Positions 41,008 through 49,487 of a stretch of DNA of 64,000 nt are shown here, in pieces. The notes below the pieces were generated by a model. That model was not told the DNA's origin. It saw only the letters and a list, made by a program, of their open reading frames with translations, and searched no databases. Each line of letters opens with the position of its first letter. The first letter of the stretch is position 1. Source of the stretch: Sphingobium sp. (GTDB lineage: Bacteria; Pseudomonadota; Alphaproteobacteria; Sphingomonadales; Sphingomonadaceae). Location: NCBI GenBank assembly GCA_017744605.1, contig JAGIAZ010000001.1, positions 310,001-374,000 of the forward strand, given 5' to 3'. The translations under genes and the position numbers were made by a program.

Positions 41008-42207
41008 GTGCGCGCCTCGCTCGAGGTCGCCGATATCTTCCGTAGCGCCGGGCCCGCGTATCGCTCAGCCCACGCCGGGCATCTGAGCCTCGGCCAGCTC
41101 AAGGTCATGACGGCGATTGAGAATTGCCGCACCGCCGCCCTGGGCGGTCACGTTGAGGCCTGCGACGACTGCGGGCACTGGCGGATCGCCTACAACTCGT
41201 GCCGCAACCGACACTGTCCCAAGTGCCAGGGCGCTGCCGCGCGCACCTGGCTGGCCGCGCGTGAGGCCGATCTGTTGCCGGTCGGCTACTTCCACGTCGT
41301 GTTCACGGTGCCTGCCGAGGTCGGTGACATCGCCTGGCAGAACAAGGCGGTGGTCTATGAGTTGTTGTTCCGCGCGGCTGCGGACACCATGCTGGTCATC
41401 GCTGCTGATCCCAAACACCTCGGCGCGCGGATCGGGATCACCGCTGTCTTGCACACATGGGGATCGGCGCTGACGCACCATCCGCATGTGCACATGATCG
41501 TGCCCGGCGGCGGCATCGCGCAGGATGGCACGCGCTGGATCTCGTCACGCCCCGCCTTCCTGCTGCCGGTGCGCGTGCTGAGCGCCTTGTTCCGCCGCCT
41601 GTTCCTCACGCGTCTCTTGGCGCTGTTCGATGCCGGCAAGCTGTCCTTCTTCAGCACCTTGGCGGGCCTCGCGACACGCAAGGCCTTCCTGCGGCATCTC
41701 TCGCCGATCAGGAAAAAGCGCTGGGTGGTCTATGCCAAGCCGCCCTTTGCCGGGCCGCAGGCGGTGCTGGCCTATCTCTCGCGCTACACGCACCGCGTTG
41801 CCATCTCGAACCGGCGGCTCATTGCCTTCGACGAGACCGGCGTGACGTTCCGGTACAAGGATTATCGCCGCGACGGTGGCGAGCGCCAGCAGGTCACGAC
41901 GCTGGCCACCGACGAGTTCATCCGCCGCTTCCTGATCCACGCCCTGCCGCGCGGCTTCCACCGCATCCGGCATTACGGCCTGCTTGCCAGTTCAACGCAC
42001 AAAGAAGCCATGGCGCTGGCCCGCAGGCTGCTTGGCGTCGCCGCGCCGATTGAGGAGACCGACACCGAACCCGACGAACCGCCCGATCATCGCCCGCCAT
42101 GCCCATGTTGCGGCGGGCACATGACCATTATCGAGGACTTCGCTCGCTGGTGCCAGCCCCGCGCTCCGCCGCAATCGGCGCCGCCGACCCGGAAGAACAC
42201 GCCATGA
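41008..42207 (+). CDS. IS91-family transposase (HUH single-strand type)
   Basis: This 399-residue protein has an N-terminal zinc-binding region with CDDCGHWRIAYNSCRNRHCPKCQG. The HUH-containing central part has LHTWGSALTHHPHVHMIVPGGG. The C-terminal region includes VLAYLSRYTHRVAISNRRLI with the catalytic Tyr pair region, and a terminal CPCCGG zinc knuckle. Such enzymes move elements by rolling-circle transposition and can carry neighbouring DNA along. The frame is intact. Confidence 0.95.
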   Translation: MRASLEVADIFRSAGPAYRSAHAGHLSLGQLKVMTAIENCRTAALGGHVEACDDCGHWRIAYNSCRNRHCPKCQGAAARTWLAAREADLLPVGYFHVVFTVPAEVGDIAWQNKAVVYELLFRAAADTMLVIAADPKHLGARIGITAVLHTWGSALTHHPHVHMIVPGGGIAQDGTRWISSRPAFLLPVRVLSALFRRLFLTRLLALFDAGKLSFFSTLAGLATRKAFLRHLSPIRKKRWVVYAKPPFAGPQAVLAYLSRYTHRVAISNRRLIAFDETGVTFRYKDYRRDGGERQQVTTLATDEFIRRFLIHALPRGFHRIRHYGLLASSTHKEAMALARRLLGVAAPIEETDTEPDEPPDHRPPCPCCGGHMTIIEDFARWCQPRAPPQSAPPTRKNTP

Positions 42208-42647
42208 TCCGGCATGGTTTACCCTGCATGATGGCCGTGAACGTTGCGCCCCGGCCCATGGGGATAGGTGTGTCGACGCCGCCAGCACAGTCAAAACTGG
42301 GCTCATTGCCAGCAGGATCAGCGGCGCTTCGAGCACAATGGCCATCTGACTTCTATGCTGTTCCGTCCATCACGGGCTGGCCGGTAGGCTTGCTTCAGTC
42401 ACCCCAATCCACACCAAAGTCCTTTTACCCATAGACCTGTGCGAGCCCCACCGCGGGTCGTACTTGTAAGACTTTCGTACGCCTGCCGGCGCCCGAAACC
42501 CTTCGACATTCCTGCCCTTCGTTAGCGCCATCCTGAAAGACCGATCTTGGCGGAACCGGACTCTAGCGATGGTCGAGCCAAGAGTTCGCCCGCTCAATTC
42601 GACGGACATGGGCGTCCACGCGCAACCTGCAAAGCCACGAATCAAAC
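42208..42647. other. Region between IS91 transposase and the MFS gene
   Basis: No convincing gene lies in these 440 bases. The first 230 bases probably contain the 3' end of the IS91 element. The remainder can be read on the minus strand as an open frame without family similarity. I see no terminator with a T run and no inverted repeats of note. Confidence 0.4.
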
Positions 42648-43856
42648 TCACTGTTGATCGGGTAGCTCCTGCACGCGTGCTTTGGGCGCGCGACGGATGA
42701 AAAGCAGCAACATCGAGAGGAGCGCGAAGGCTCCGCCTACGAGGAATGTCGCATCGGCACCTACCATGTCCCAGACCACGCCTGCGACAATGCTTGCAAA
42801 CAGCATTGCGCAACCCGTCGAGAGATTGAACAGTCCATAAGCCGACCCCCGCAGGTCCGGCGCGGCATTGTCCGCCACGAGCTTGGCGAATAGTCCTTGG
42901 GTCAACGCCATATGGGTTCCCCATAATGCAATGCCGACAAACGCGCCGGCTATGCCGTGCAATGCTGCCAGCGCGAGATCGGAGAGGATCAGGCAGAACA
43001 TGCCTGCGGCGAGAATGGTGTGCGCCGGTGCGCGATCGGACCATCTTCCGGCCGGATACGCGCCCAGCGCGTAGACGATATTCATCACAACGAGCACCAG
43101 CGGCGCGAGCGCGATCGGCAAGCCTTCCGCATTCGCTTTCAGAATCAGGAAAGCTTCGCTGAACCGTGCGAGGGTGAAGACGACGCCGACGAACACGAGT
43201 TCCCAGAACGGGCGCTCCAGCCGTCTGAGATCGACAAGGCGGATCGGCGAGCGAGCCTGTGCATCGCCGCTATTGGGCTTAGCGTCTTCAACGCCGACGA
43301 GCACCAGCAACACGGCGATGGCCGCCGGAATGATCGCGAACCAGAATACCGAGCGAATGTCATTGGCGAAGGCGACCATCAGGCCGATGGCAAGCATCGG
43401 TCCCGCGAACGCACCAATTGTATCGAGCGATTGACGTAAGCCGAACGCTTTGCCTCGGATTTCGGGTGGCGTGACGTCCGCGACCAGCGCATCGCGCGCC
43501 GCGCCGCGCAATCCCTTGCCGATGCGATCCGCAAAGCGCGCGCCAAGCACGACGGGCGCGCTCCCTGCGAGAGCGAAAAGCGGCTTGGTCAGCGCCGCGA
43601 TCCCATATCCGAGCAGGATGAGGGGGCGACGCTTGCCGATACGGTCCGAAAGATAGCCGGAAAAGACCTTGGTGATCGAGGCGGTCGCTTCGGCAATGCC
43701 GTCAATAGTGCCGACGACGGCGACACTGACGCCAAGCGTCGTCGTCAGAAACAGCGGCAAGAGTGCATGAATGATCTCGGACGACAGGTCCATGAAAAGG
43801 CTGACAAACCCTAGCATCCAGACTGTGCGCGGGACTGCTCTGACGAGTGGTTTCAT
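42648..43856 (-). CDS. MFS transporter
   Basis: This 402-residue protein has about 12 membrane helices. The loop motif GYLSDRIGKRRPLILLGYG is the classic MFS A motif (GxLxDRxGRR). The loop ADRIGKGLRGAARDALVADVTPPEIRGKAFGLRQSLDTIG matches the subfamily of MFS proteins often linked to metal resistance islands. The substrate is unknown. The start overlaps the stop of the CusA remnant by 4 bases, which suggests the two were once in one operon. Confidence 0.88.
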   Translation of the reverse strand: MKPLVRAVPRTVWMLGFVSLFMDLSSEIIHALLPLFLTTTLGVSVAVVGTIDGIAEATASITKVFSGYLSDRIGKRRPLILLGYGIAALTKPLFALAGSAPVVLGARFADRIGKGLRGAARDALVADVTPPEIRGKAFGLRQSLDTIGAFAGPMLAIGLMVAFANDIRSVFWFAIIPAAIAVLLVLVGVEDAKPNSGDAQARSPIRLVDLRRLERPFWELVFVGVVFTLARFSEAFLILKANAEGLPIALAPLVLVVMNIVYALGAYPAGRWSDRAPAHTILAAGMFCLILSDLALAALHGIAGAFVGIALWGTHMALTQGLFAKLVADNAAPDLRGSAYGLFNLSTGCAMLFASIVAGVVWDMVGADATFLVGGAFALLSMLLLFIRRAPKARVQELPDQQ

Positions 43857-44092
43857 GCCTCGACCGTTTCGTTTGGCTGATCACCGAAGCGCCCGAAGGC
43901 CAGCGCCAAGGTCCGCAGCATCAATAGGTTTAGGACCATCGATGTCATTAGGCCACCGAGGATCACGACCGCCATCGGCCCTTCAACTTCTCGTCCCTGA
44001 TCGCGGATGCCGATGGCGAGCGGCACTAGGCCCAGCTCGGTGACGTGCGACCTCATCGCAATCCGGATCAGCCGGTCGCTTGCGCCTTTGAT
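43853..44092 (-). pseudogene. cusA: C-terminal remnant of a CusA/CzcA-type RND metal efflux pump
   Basis: Read on the minus strand, the segment from about 44092 encodes IKGASDRLIRIAMRSHVTEL, then GLVPLAIGI and GREVEGPMAVVILGGLMTSM, then LNLLMLRTLALAFGRFG. These are the last 75 or so residues of heavy-metal RND pumps, whose full length is over 1000 residues. The preceding membrane and periplasmic domains are gone. The end overlaps the MFS start. Confidence 0.85.
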
Positions 44093-44215
44093 CGCCGTGT
44101 GCGGGGTGCGAACATTGGCGTCGTGCAATCTACTTGAATGCAAGCTGCCACACCCGATCAGAACCAGTTCAGCGCCCTTGATCTAGAGACGTCGTGTCCA
44201 GTGTAGGAGGATGAC

Positions 44216-44557
44216 ATGCGTAAATTTGCACTTGCCGCGGTGACTGCGGCGGCGGCTCTGAGCTTTTCGGTACCGGCGATGGCGCAGGATTGGGAAGGCT
44301 GGCATGATCGACAGCACGACCGCCTCGATCAGCGCCATGACGATATTCATGATCAACTCGACGAGGAGCATGCCGAGGCCCACGAGCAGGGCCTGACGCC
44401 GTGGGAGCATGCCCAGCTCCACCGCGAGCTGCAGTACCAACACGACCAGGCCGATTACCAGCTCGAGCGCCAGCATCGCTGGGAGCACCGTCGCGAGTGG
44501 CAGCGTCGCCACCGCTATTACGGCTACTACGGTTATAATGGCTATTACGGCTACTGA
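44216..44557 (+). CDS. His/Arg/Asp-rich small periplasmic protein with Tyr-Gly tail
   Basis: This 113-residue protein has a signal peptide ending VPAMAQ. The mature part is a highly charged helix rich in HD, HDR and EH pairs (DRQHDRLDQRHDDIHDQLDE). The C-terminal end is Tyr-Gly repeats (YYGYYGYNGYYGY). It has about a dozen His residues and no Cys. It precedes copC by 70 bases. A metal-binding or periplasmic chaperone role is possible. Confidence 0.75.
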   Translation: MRKFALAAVTAAAALSFSVPAMAQDWEGWHDRQHDRLDQRHDDIHDQLDEEHAEAHEQGLTPWEHAQLHRELQYQHDQADYQLERQHRWEHRREWQRRHRYYGYYGYNGYYGY

Positions 44558-44627
44558 TTGGGGTGACCACTGCCCGGCCGGGCCGGCAGTGGACATCCCG
44601 GCCTTTGTCTCACGATCGGAATTCAAG

Positions 44628-45014
44628 ATGAAGCTATCCCAACCCCTTTGGGCGGCGGCGCTCGTCGCCACCTTCACTTTTGGCGGCGTTGCCGAGGCGC
44701 ACCCGCGCCTTTTGGCCTCGACGCCGGCCGCGAACGGCGTGGTCGCGTCGCCGAACCGGGTCCAGCTCAGGTTCAGTGAGCGACTCATCGGCGGGATGTC
44801 GGGCGCCGACATCCTGATGACCGGGATGCCGGGCCGGCCTCACCACCAGCCGGTGAAAATGGGCGGCTTCGCCGCTGCGATCGGCGCTGACGGCAAGACG
44901 CTGGTGCTGGCGCGACAACGGTCGCTCCCGGTCGGCACCTACAGGATTGTCTGGCATGCGGTCGCCACCGATACTCACCGGGTCGCGGGTGCTTATTCCT
45001 TCGCGGTGAAATGA
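44628..45014 (+). CDS. copC: CopC-like periplasmic copper-binding protein, copy 1
   Basis: About 128 residues from ATG 44628. The signal peptide ends GVAEA, leaving HPRLLASTP as the mature start, with the N-terminal His that binds Cu(II) in CopC. The second His site is in ATDTHRVAGAYSF. The beta-sandwich signature RVQLRFSERL is present. It would deliver copper to CopD, but here copD is destroyed: the segment after the stop holds only an inverted copD scrap. A second full copC-copD pair is present at 49931-51234. Confidence 0.9.
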   Translation: MKLSQPLWAAALVATFTFGGVAEAHPRLLASTPAANGVVASPNRVQLRFSERLIGGMSGADILMTGMPGRPHHQPVKMGGFAAAIGADGKTLVLARQRSLPVGTYRIVWHAVATDTHRVAGAYSFAVK

Positions 45015-45050
45015 CCGTCGTCGCCCGGCAACCGCATTCCACGCGCGCCG

Positions 45051-45175
45051 TCACGCGGGCGGCTCTAGGATGCCAAGCCGGGCGACCAGCGCGAGGATCA
45101 CGGTCGCGCAGCCGATTTCGAAGACAAGCCTGCGCCGTATGGTGCCGGACAGCAATGCCTCAGTCCCGCCGTAGC
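45051..45175 (-). pseudogene. copD: Inverted 3' scrap of copD
   Basis: Read on the minus strand, the segment encodes TEALLSGTIRRRLVFEIGCA followed by TVILALVARLGILEPPA and a TGA at 45053-45051. This matches the end of the full CopD at 51100-51234 (LRRSLVIESGCAVAVLALVA then WLGTLEPPTSM). It lies downstream of copC copy 1 but on the opposite strand, and copC copy 1 still has an overlapping ATGACC like the start of the intact copD. Confidence 0.75.
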
Positions 45176-45296
45176 TCAGACAATATCTCGGTCAGAGGTT
45201 CAGCCAAGTGAAGGTAAGATTGGGGGGCTGGGACCGCATCGCTTCCCTGGAGATCCCCTCAGTCCCCTATGCCGGAATCGATGCCGGACGGCGGGT

Positions 45297-46445
45297 TCAG
45301 AACCAGAACCGCATGCCGGCGACGAGGCTCGTGGTTGTCCGGTCCTTGCCGTCGGCGCGTGCGAAGTCGGCGGTCCGGCCGGTCTTCGCTTCATAGGAGA
45401 CGCCGATATAAGGTGCGAACTGCCGGCTGACCTCGTAGCGAAGTCTGAGGCCCAGTTCGGCATCAGTCAGTCCCGAACCGAGCCGGATTTCGGGCACGTC
45501 CTGTGCCGAGAGATTGAACTCAACGCGCGGTTGGAGGATCAATCGCTGGGTGAGGCGCTGGTCGTAATAGCCCTCGAGCCGCCCGAGAACCTCGCCCTTG
45601 TTGCTGAGGAACAGTGCGCCTTCGACCTCGAACATATAGGGCGCGAGACCTTCGAACCCGACCGCGGCGTAGGTTCGTGTCGGCGAAGGCTGGAAGTCGC
45701 GGCGCACGCCCGCCTGCAGATTGAAATAGGGTCCGATCGCGCGGCTGTAGAGCGCTTGAACCTCGGCGCTCTCGACGCCTTCACGGAACACGCCTTCGCC
45801 CTCGGACTTCAGCCATAGCCGGTTTATATCGCCGCCGACCCAGGCCTCGCCGTCCCAGCGATAGCCGTCACGGCCGGCGCGCGCCTGAACCTCGGCGAGG
45901 TTGAACATCACCTGATAGAGCGTCTGGCCGCCCTGCTCGCGCATCATCGCGGCGCGCGATCGGCTCATCTCGGATGCCGGGAAAAAGCGGTCGGCATAGT
46001 GATCCATCGGTGGCGGAGGTGCCGGCGCGTTCCCGGCGGGGAGCGCGGTGCCGCTCTGGGCCATGCCGGGCATCGTCATTCCCGGCATGGCCGACATGTC
46101 GTGGGCGCCGTGATCGCCCGACATGTCCATCCCCGGCATCGACTGCGGACCTGGCGGCGGCGCGGCCTTGGTCCCAGCGGCGGGCTTGTCCTCCATGCCC
46201 GGCATCGCGTCCGCGGGCGCCCGTGCGCGGTGCCGTGCGGGGCTGCGCACAGCCTTTTTAGCCGGCTTCTTCGCGACCGGCTTTTTAGCGACAGGCTTGG
46301 CGACCGCTGGCTTTTTGGCTGGCGCGGGCATCTTCATGCCGGGCATGCCAGGCATGCCTGGCATGCCCGGCATGTCCTGCGCCGACGCGGGCATTGCGAG
46401 CGCAAACGCGGTGGTGGCCGCGACCGCGACGAACACCCGGTTCAC
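45297..46445 (-). CDS. copB: CopB, outer-membrane copper resistance protein
   Basis: About 382 residues from the GTG at 46445, which overlaps the copA stop. The signal peptide (VAATTAFALAMPASAQ) is followed by a MPGM-repeat stretch, a Lys/Ala/Pro-rich segment and a second Met/His-rich stretch (SGDHGAHDMSAMPGMTMPGM). The C-terminal beta-barrel domain of CopB begins near MDHYADRFFPASEMSRSRAAM and ends in a Phe (RFWF). It binds copper in the outer membrane. The frame is intact despite the repeats. Confidence 0.92.
   Translation of the reverse strand: MNRVFVAVAATTAFALAMPASAQDMPGMPGMPGMPGMKMPAPAKKPAVAKPVAKKPVAKKPAKKAVRSPARHRARAPADAMPGMEDKPAAGTKAAPPPGPQSMPGMDMSGDHGAHDMSAMPGMTMPGMAQSGTALPAGNAPAPPPPMDHYADRFFPASEMSRSRAAMMREQGGQTLYQVMFNLAEVQARAGRDGYRWDGEAWVGGDINRLWLKSEGEGVFREGVESAEVQALYSRAIGPYFNLQAGVRRDFQPSPTRTYAAVGFEGLAPYMFEVEGALFLSNKGEVLGRLEGYYDQRLTQRLILQPRVEFNLSAQDVPEIRLGSGLTDAELGLRLRYEVSRQFAPYIGVSYEAKTGRTADFARADGKDRTTTSLVAGMRFWF
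46336..46375. repeat. Short tandem repeat coding for MPGM units in copB
   Basis: On the plus strand, 9-base units of the type CATGCCNGG repeat four times with slight variants, producing MPGM-MPGM on the copB strand. Such units can change number by slippage and alter copper capacity. Confidence 0.6.
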
Positions 46446-48349
46446 GCAGCGTCTCCGCGCGGGCGCACGCTGACGGTGCGCATCATGCCCGCGTGCATGT
46501 GATAGAGGAGGTGGCAGTGGAACGCCCAATCGCCGACGGCGTCCGCCGTGAAATCCCAGGTCACCTTGCCGCCTGGCTGAACGATGACAGTATGCTTGCG
46601 GGGACCATGATCGCCGTGCCCGGTCACCAGCTCGAAGAAATGGCCGTGGATGTGAATCGGGTGCGCCATCATGCTGTCGTTGATGAGGTTGATGCGAACG
46701 CGTTCGCCTTCGATGAAGGGAATCGGCTCCATGTGATCCGACATCTTCACGCCGTCGAACGACCACATGAATCGCTCCATGTTGCCGGTCAGGTGAATGT
46801 CGAGGCTGCGCCCCGGCGCGCGGACGTCAGGATTGCGCTCCAGCGCCATCAGATCCTTGTACACTAGAACCTTGTGACCGACGTCCTCGAGCCCCTGGCC
46901 GGGCTCGCCGGTCCGGTCGATCGGCATCGGCGCGATCGTCTGCACGCCCGGCCCCTTCCTCACCTGGGGCGCGTTCGAGAAATCGCGCATCTTCATGGAC
47001 CCCATATCCATGGTCCCGGTCGATCCCATGTCCATGCCGCCCGCCTTGGAATGGTCCATGCCGGCCATAGCGCCGGACGCCATGCCGGGCATCGAACCTT
47101 GTGGGGTCGGCGTCGCCGTAGCGCCGGGCGTCGCGAGCTTGGCCGAGCGGTTTTGCTCGGCGCTGGGGTCGATGCCGCGCGGCGGCGTCATCCCTCCGGA
47201 CATGTCCATGCCTTCCATCCCCGGCATGCTCGACATGTCCATGCCCATGTCCTTCATCGTCGCCAACGGCCGCTTGCGCAAAGGCGGTACGTCGGCGGCC
47301 ATGCCGGCGCGCGGCGCCAGCGTGGCTCGCGCCATCCCCGAGCGGTCGACCGCCTCGCCGACCAGGGTATAAGCGCGGTCGTCGGGCGGGATCACAATGG
47401 CGTCATAGGTTTCGGCGACGCCGATCTGGAATTCATCGACCTCTACCGGCATCACATTCTGGCCGTCGGCCTGGACGATGCTGAGCTTGAGCCCTGGAAT
47501 GCGCACGTTGAACGTGGTCATCGACGAGGCATTGATGACGCGCAGCCGCGCGCGCTGGCCCGGCGTGAACAACCCAGTCCAATTGTCGCGCGGACCGTGG
47601 CCATTGACAAGATAGGTGTAGGCGGCGCCGGTCGTATCGGAGATGTCGGTCGGATCCATCCGCATGCGGCCCCAGTCCATCCGGTCCTTGAGCGTCTGGT
47701 CGCGGCCCGCGAGAAGGCCGGCAAGCGTCTGCTTCTGGAAATTGAGGTTGCCGGGATCGACCTTCATGCGGCGGAAGATGGCTTCCGGAGAAATCGGGCT
47801 GTGATCCGACAGCACGATGACATGCTCGCGGTCGGAGGCGACCGGGTCGGACCCGGCGGGATCGATCACGATCGGCCCGTAATGGCCCAGCTGCTCCTGC
47901 AGCCCCGAATGGCTATGATACCAATAGGTGCCCGACTGGCGGATCGGGAATTCGTATGTGAAGGTCGAGCGCGGTTTGATGCCCGGAAAGGACAGGCCTG
48001 GAACGCCATCGAACTGGGTAGGCACGAGCAAGCCGTGCCAGTGGATCGAGCTGTCCTCGTCGAGGTCGTTTACGACCTGAAGCCGCACATTCTGGCCTTC
48101 GCGCAAGCGGATCAGCGGCGCCGGCACGGTGCCGTTGATGCCGATCGCCCTTGAGCGCCGGCCATCGATCATCATCGTCTGGCGCGCGATCCTGAGCGTG
48201 ATATCCTCGCCCGAGACCATCGGCAGCGGCGCGACGAGGCCGGGCGACACGCTCTGCGCCCAGGCCGGCATCCATGCCGCGAGCGCGAGCCCGCCCCCCG
48301 CCAGCGTGGCGCCACGCAGCACTTGGCGGCGGTCGATCGGTTCGCTCAT
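46442..48349 (-). CDS. copA: CopA, multicopper oxidase of copper resistance
   Basis: About 635 residues from ATG 48349 (MSEPIDRRQVLRG), a Tat signal. Four copper-ligand clusters are seen: SSIHWHGL, GTYWYHSHSG, HPIHIHGHFFE and DWAFHCHLLYHMHAGM, the last with the type-1 site. A Met/Asp/Gly-rich insertion (DMGMDMSSMPGMEGMDMSGG and neighbours) lies near residues 360-450. The enzyme would oxidise Cu(I) in the periplasm. The longer frame to 48433 is unsupported. It overlaps copB by 4 bases. Confidence 0.95.
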   Translation of the reverse strand: MSEPIDRRQVLRGATLAGGGLALAAWMPAWAQSVSPGLVAPLPMVSGEDITLRIARQTMMIDGRRSRAIGINGTVPAPLIRLREGQNVRLQVVNDLDEDSSIHWHGLLVPTQFDGVPGLSFPGIKPRSTFTYEFPIRQSGTYWYHSHSGLQEQLGHYGPIVIDPAGSDPVASDREHVIVLSDHSPISPEAIFRRMKVDPGNLNFQKQTLAGLLAGRDQTLKDRMDWGRMRMDPTDISDTTGAAYTYLVNGHGPRDNWTGLFTPGQRARLRVINASSMTTFNVRIPGLKLSIVQADGQNVMPVEVDEFQIGVAETYDAIVIPPDDRAYTLVGEAVDRSGMARATLAPRAGMAADVPPLRKRPLATMKDMGMDMSSMPGMEGMDMSGGMTPPRGIDPSAEQNRSAKLATPGATATPTPQGSMPGMASGAMAGMDHSKAGGMDMGSTGTMDMGSMKMRDFSNAPQVRKGPGVQTIAPMPIDRTGEPGQGLEDVGHKVLVYKDLMALERNPDVRAPGRSLDIHLTGNMERFMWSFDGVKMSDHMEPIPFIEGERVRINLINDSMMAHPIHIHGHFFELVTGHGDHGPRKHTVIVQPGGKVTWDFTADAVGDWAFHCHLLYHMHAGMMRTVSVRPRGDAA

Positions 48350-48480
48350 GGTCTTTCCCGGTTTTCGGATCTGCAACAGACGTTCGAAAGGCACTACGCA
48401 ATGCGTGCGGCCAGCCCTCGTGCCCTTTTTCAAAAAAGTCTGATGGGGTTTGACGCCGTGTCAGGGTCAAGAGCGGGGAT

Positions 48481-49050
48481 TCATTGATCCTTCAGGCGCT
48501 CCGCGAGCCTTGCTCGCGCCCGGCGCACGCGGGTTTCGACTGCCTTTTCGCTGATCGATAATGTTGCCGCTGTCTCGGCCTGACCCATATCCTGCAACGT
48601 GCGCAGCACGAGCGGTTCGCGGAGCGCTGCCGGCAGTTCGGCGATCGCGCGGGACACCCGCGCCATTTCCTGGCGGCCGGCGACTTCAGCATCGGGCAGG
48701 CTACGCTCCTCGGCGACCCGCGTGGCGGCGCCCTCCAGCGGCAGGGCAAAGACGAACAGGCGCCTGACCGCGCGGCGGCGCCGCCAGTCGCGGCACTTGT
48801 TGAGGGCGATGGTCGCAAGCCAGCGCCGCATCGGGCGGTCGGGCTCATACCGGCGGAGCGCGCGGTGCGCCGACACGAAGCATTCCTGTACGAGGTCAAG
48901 CGCTTCGTCGGGATCGCCGATATTGCCGGCGACGATGCGATAGACGGGCTCGCGATAGCGACGCATGATTTCGGCGAAGGCGGTGTCGCGTCCGGCGATG
49001 CTGAGCGCGGCCAGCTCGCCGTCAGTCAAACTGGTGAGATCGAGCGTCAC
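48481..49050 (-). CDS. cnrH: ECF sigma factor, CnrH-like
   Basis: This 189-residue protein has region 2 in AFAEIMRRYREPVYRIVAGNIGDPDEALDLVQECFVSAH and PMRRWLATIALNKCRDW, and region 4 in LREPLVLRTLQDMGQAETAATLSISEKAVETRVRRA. It follows genes for a CnrX-like periplasmic sensor and a small CnrY-like membrane protein, the cnrYXH order known for metal-responsive control. The next genes on the same strand are copA and copB, so these are the likely targets. It overlaps the cnrX-like gene by 4 bases. Confidence 0.92.
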   Translation of the reverse strand: MTLDLTSLTDGELAALSIAGRDTAFAEIMRRYREPVYRIVAGNIGDPDEALDLVQECFVSAHRALRRYEPDRPMRRWLATIALNKCRDWRRRRAVRRLFVFALPLEGAATRVAEERSLPDAEVAGRQEMARVSRAIAELPAALREPLVLRTLQDMGQAETAATLSISEKAVETRVRRARARLAERLKDQ

Positions 49051-49487
49051 CGCGCGTCGACGGTCAGCGCCTTCACCACCGCCTGATCGAATTTGGCCGC
49101 CTGGTCGGGGCGGAGAATCTGCCGCATCGCAAAGATATGCGCGAGCGTCTCCTTCTGGAGTTCGCCCATCGCCACGTGCGACGCATCGACCGCGGCGGCG
49201 ACCTGGGGGCCGTTGCCATGCTCAGCCTGGATCGCGCCGGCAAGCCGCGCGTTGGCGGCGCGCAGCTCGAGCTCGAGTGCGCGGCGGCGGATCGCGAAGC
49301 GTTGCTCGAGCACGTCGAGCCGCGCTTCCTGCGCTGCATCGAGCTTCAGCTGATGATGGAGCACTTCATGAAGCTCGATCCCCTGCGCCGGGGGGCCGGG
49401 GAACAGAGCGTGGCCCAGAAACACGCCAGCGATTCCGGCCAGGAACGCTACCAGCGCGATGACAATCGTCCAGCGAAGCGGTTTCAC
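49047..49487 (-). CDS. cnrX: CnrX-like periplasmic metal sensor
   Basis: About 146 residues from GTG 49487, overlapping the upstream stop. One membrane helix (WTIVIALVAFLAGIAGVFLGHAL) anchors a helical periplasmic domain. The sensor domain contains HEVLHHQLKLDAAQEARLDVLEQRFAIRR and HVAMGELQKETLAHIFAMRQILRPDQAAKFD, the CnrX/Spy-like helical hairpin with HxxxH metal ligands. It would sense periplasmic copper or a similar metal and free the sigma factor. A longer frame to 49820 lacks support. Confidence 0.85.
   Translation of the reverse strand: MKPLRWTIVIALVAFLAGIAGVFLGHALFPGPPAQGIELHEVLHHQLKLDAAQEARLDVLEQRFAIRRRALELELRAANARLAGAIQAEHGNGPQVAAAVDASHVAMGELQKETLAHIFAMRQILRPDQAAKFDQAVVKALTVDAR

Larger units (their letters stand above)
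39957..42440 (+). mobile_element. IS91-family element with a tyrosine recombinase and a transposase
   Basis: Two adjacent plus-strand genes form the core: a tyrosine recombinase (40095-41003) and an IS91 transposase (41008-42207), the usual pair of this element type in sphingomonads. The ends are not defined: IS91 elements lack inverted repeats and make no target duplication. The limits given are approximate, bounded by the MNT-HEPN stop and by the change of sequence near 42440. Confidence 0.65.

Noticed and set aside
42370..43044. Minus-strand frame partly overlapping the MFS gene
   Set aside because: The MFS frame has clear motifs; the alternative has none, although the part at 42440-42640 could not be explained otherwise.
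45011..45211. 66-codon plus-strand frame after copC copy 1
   Set aside because: It starts in an ATGA overlap but translates the antisense of the copD scrap; it is not a protein family.
46874..48154. Plus-strand 426-codon frame opposite copA
   Set aside because: His/Arg-rich shadow of the copper-ligand codons of copA.
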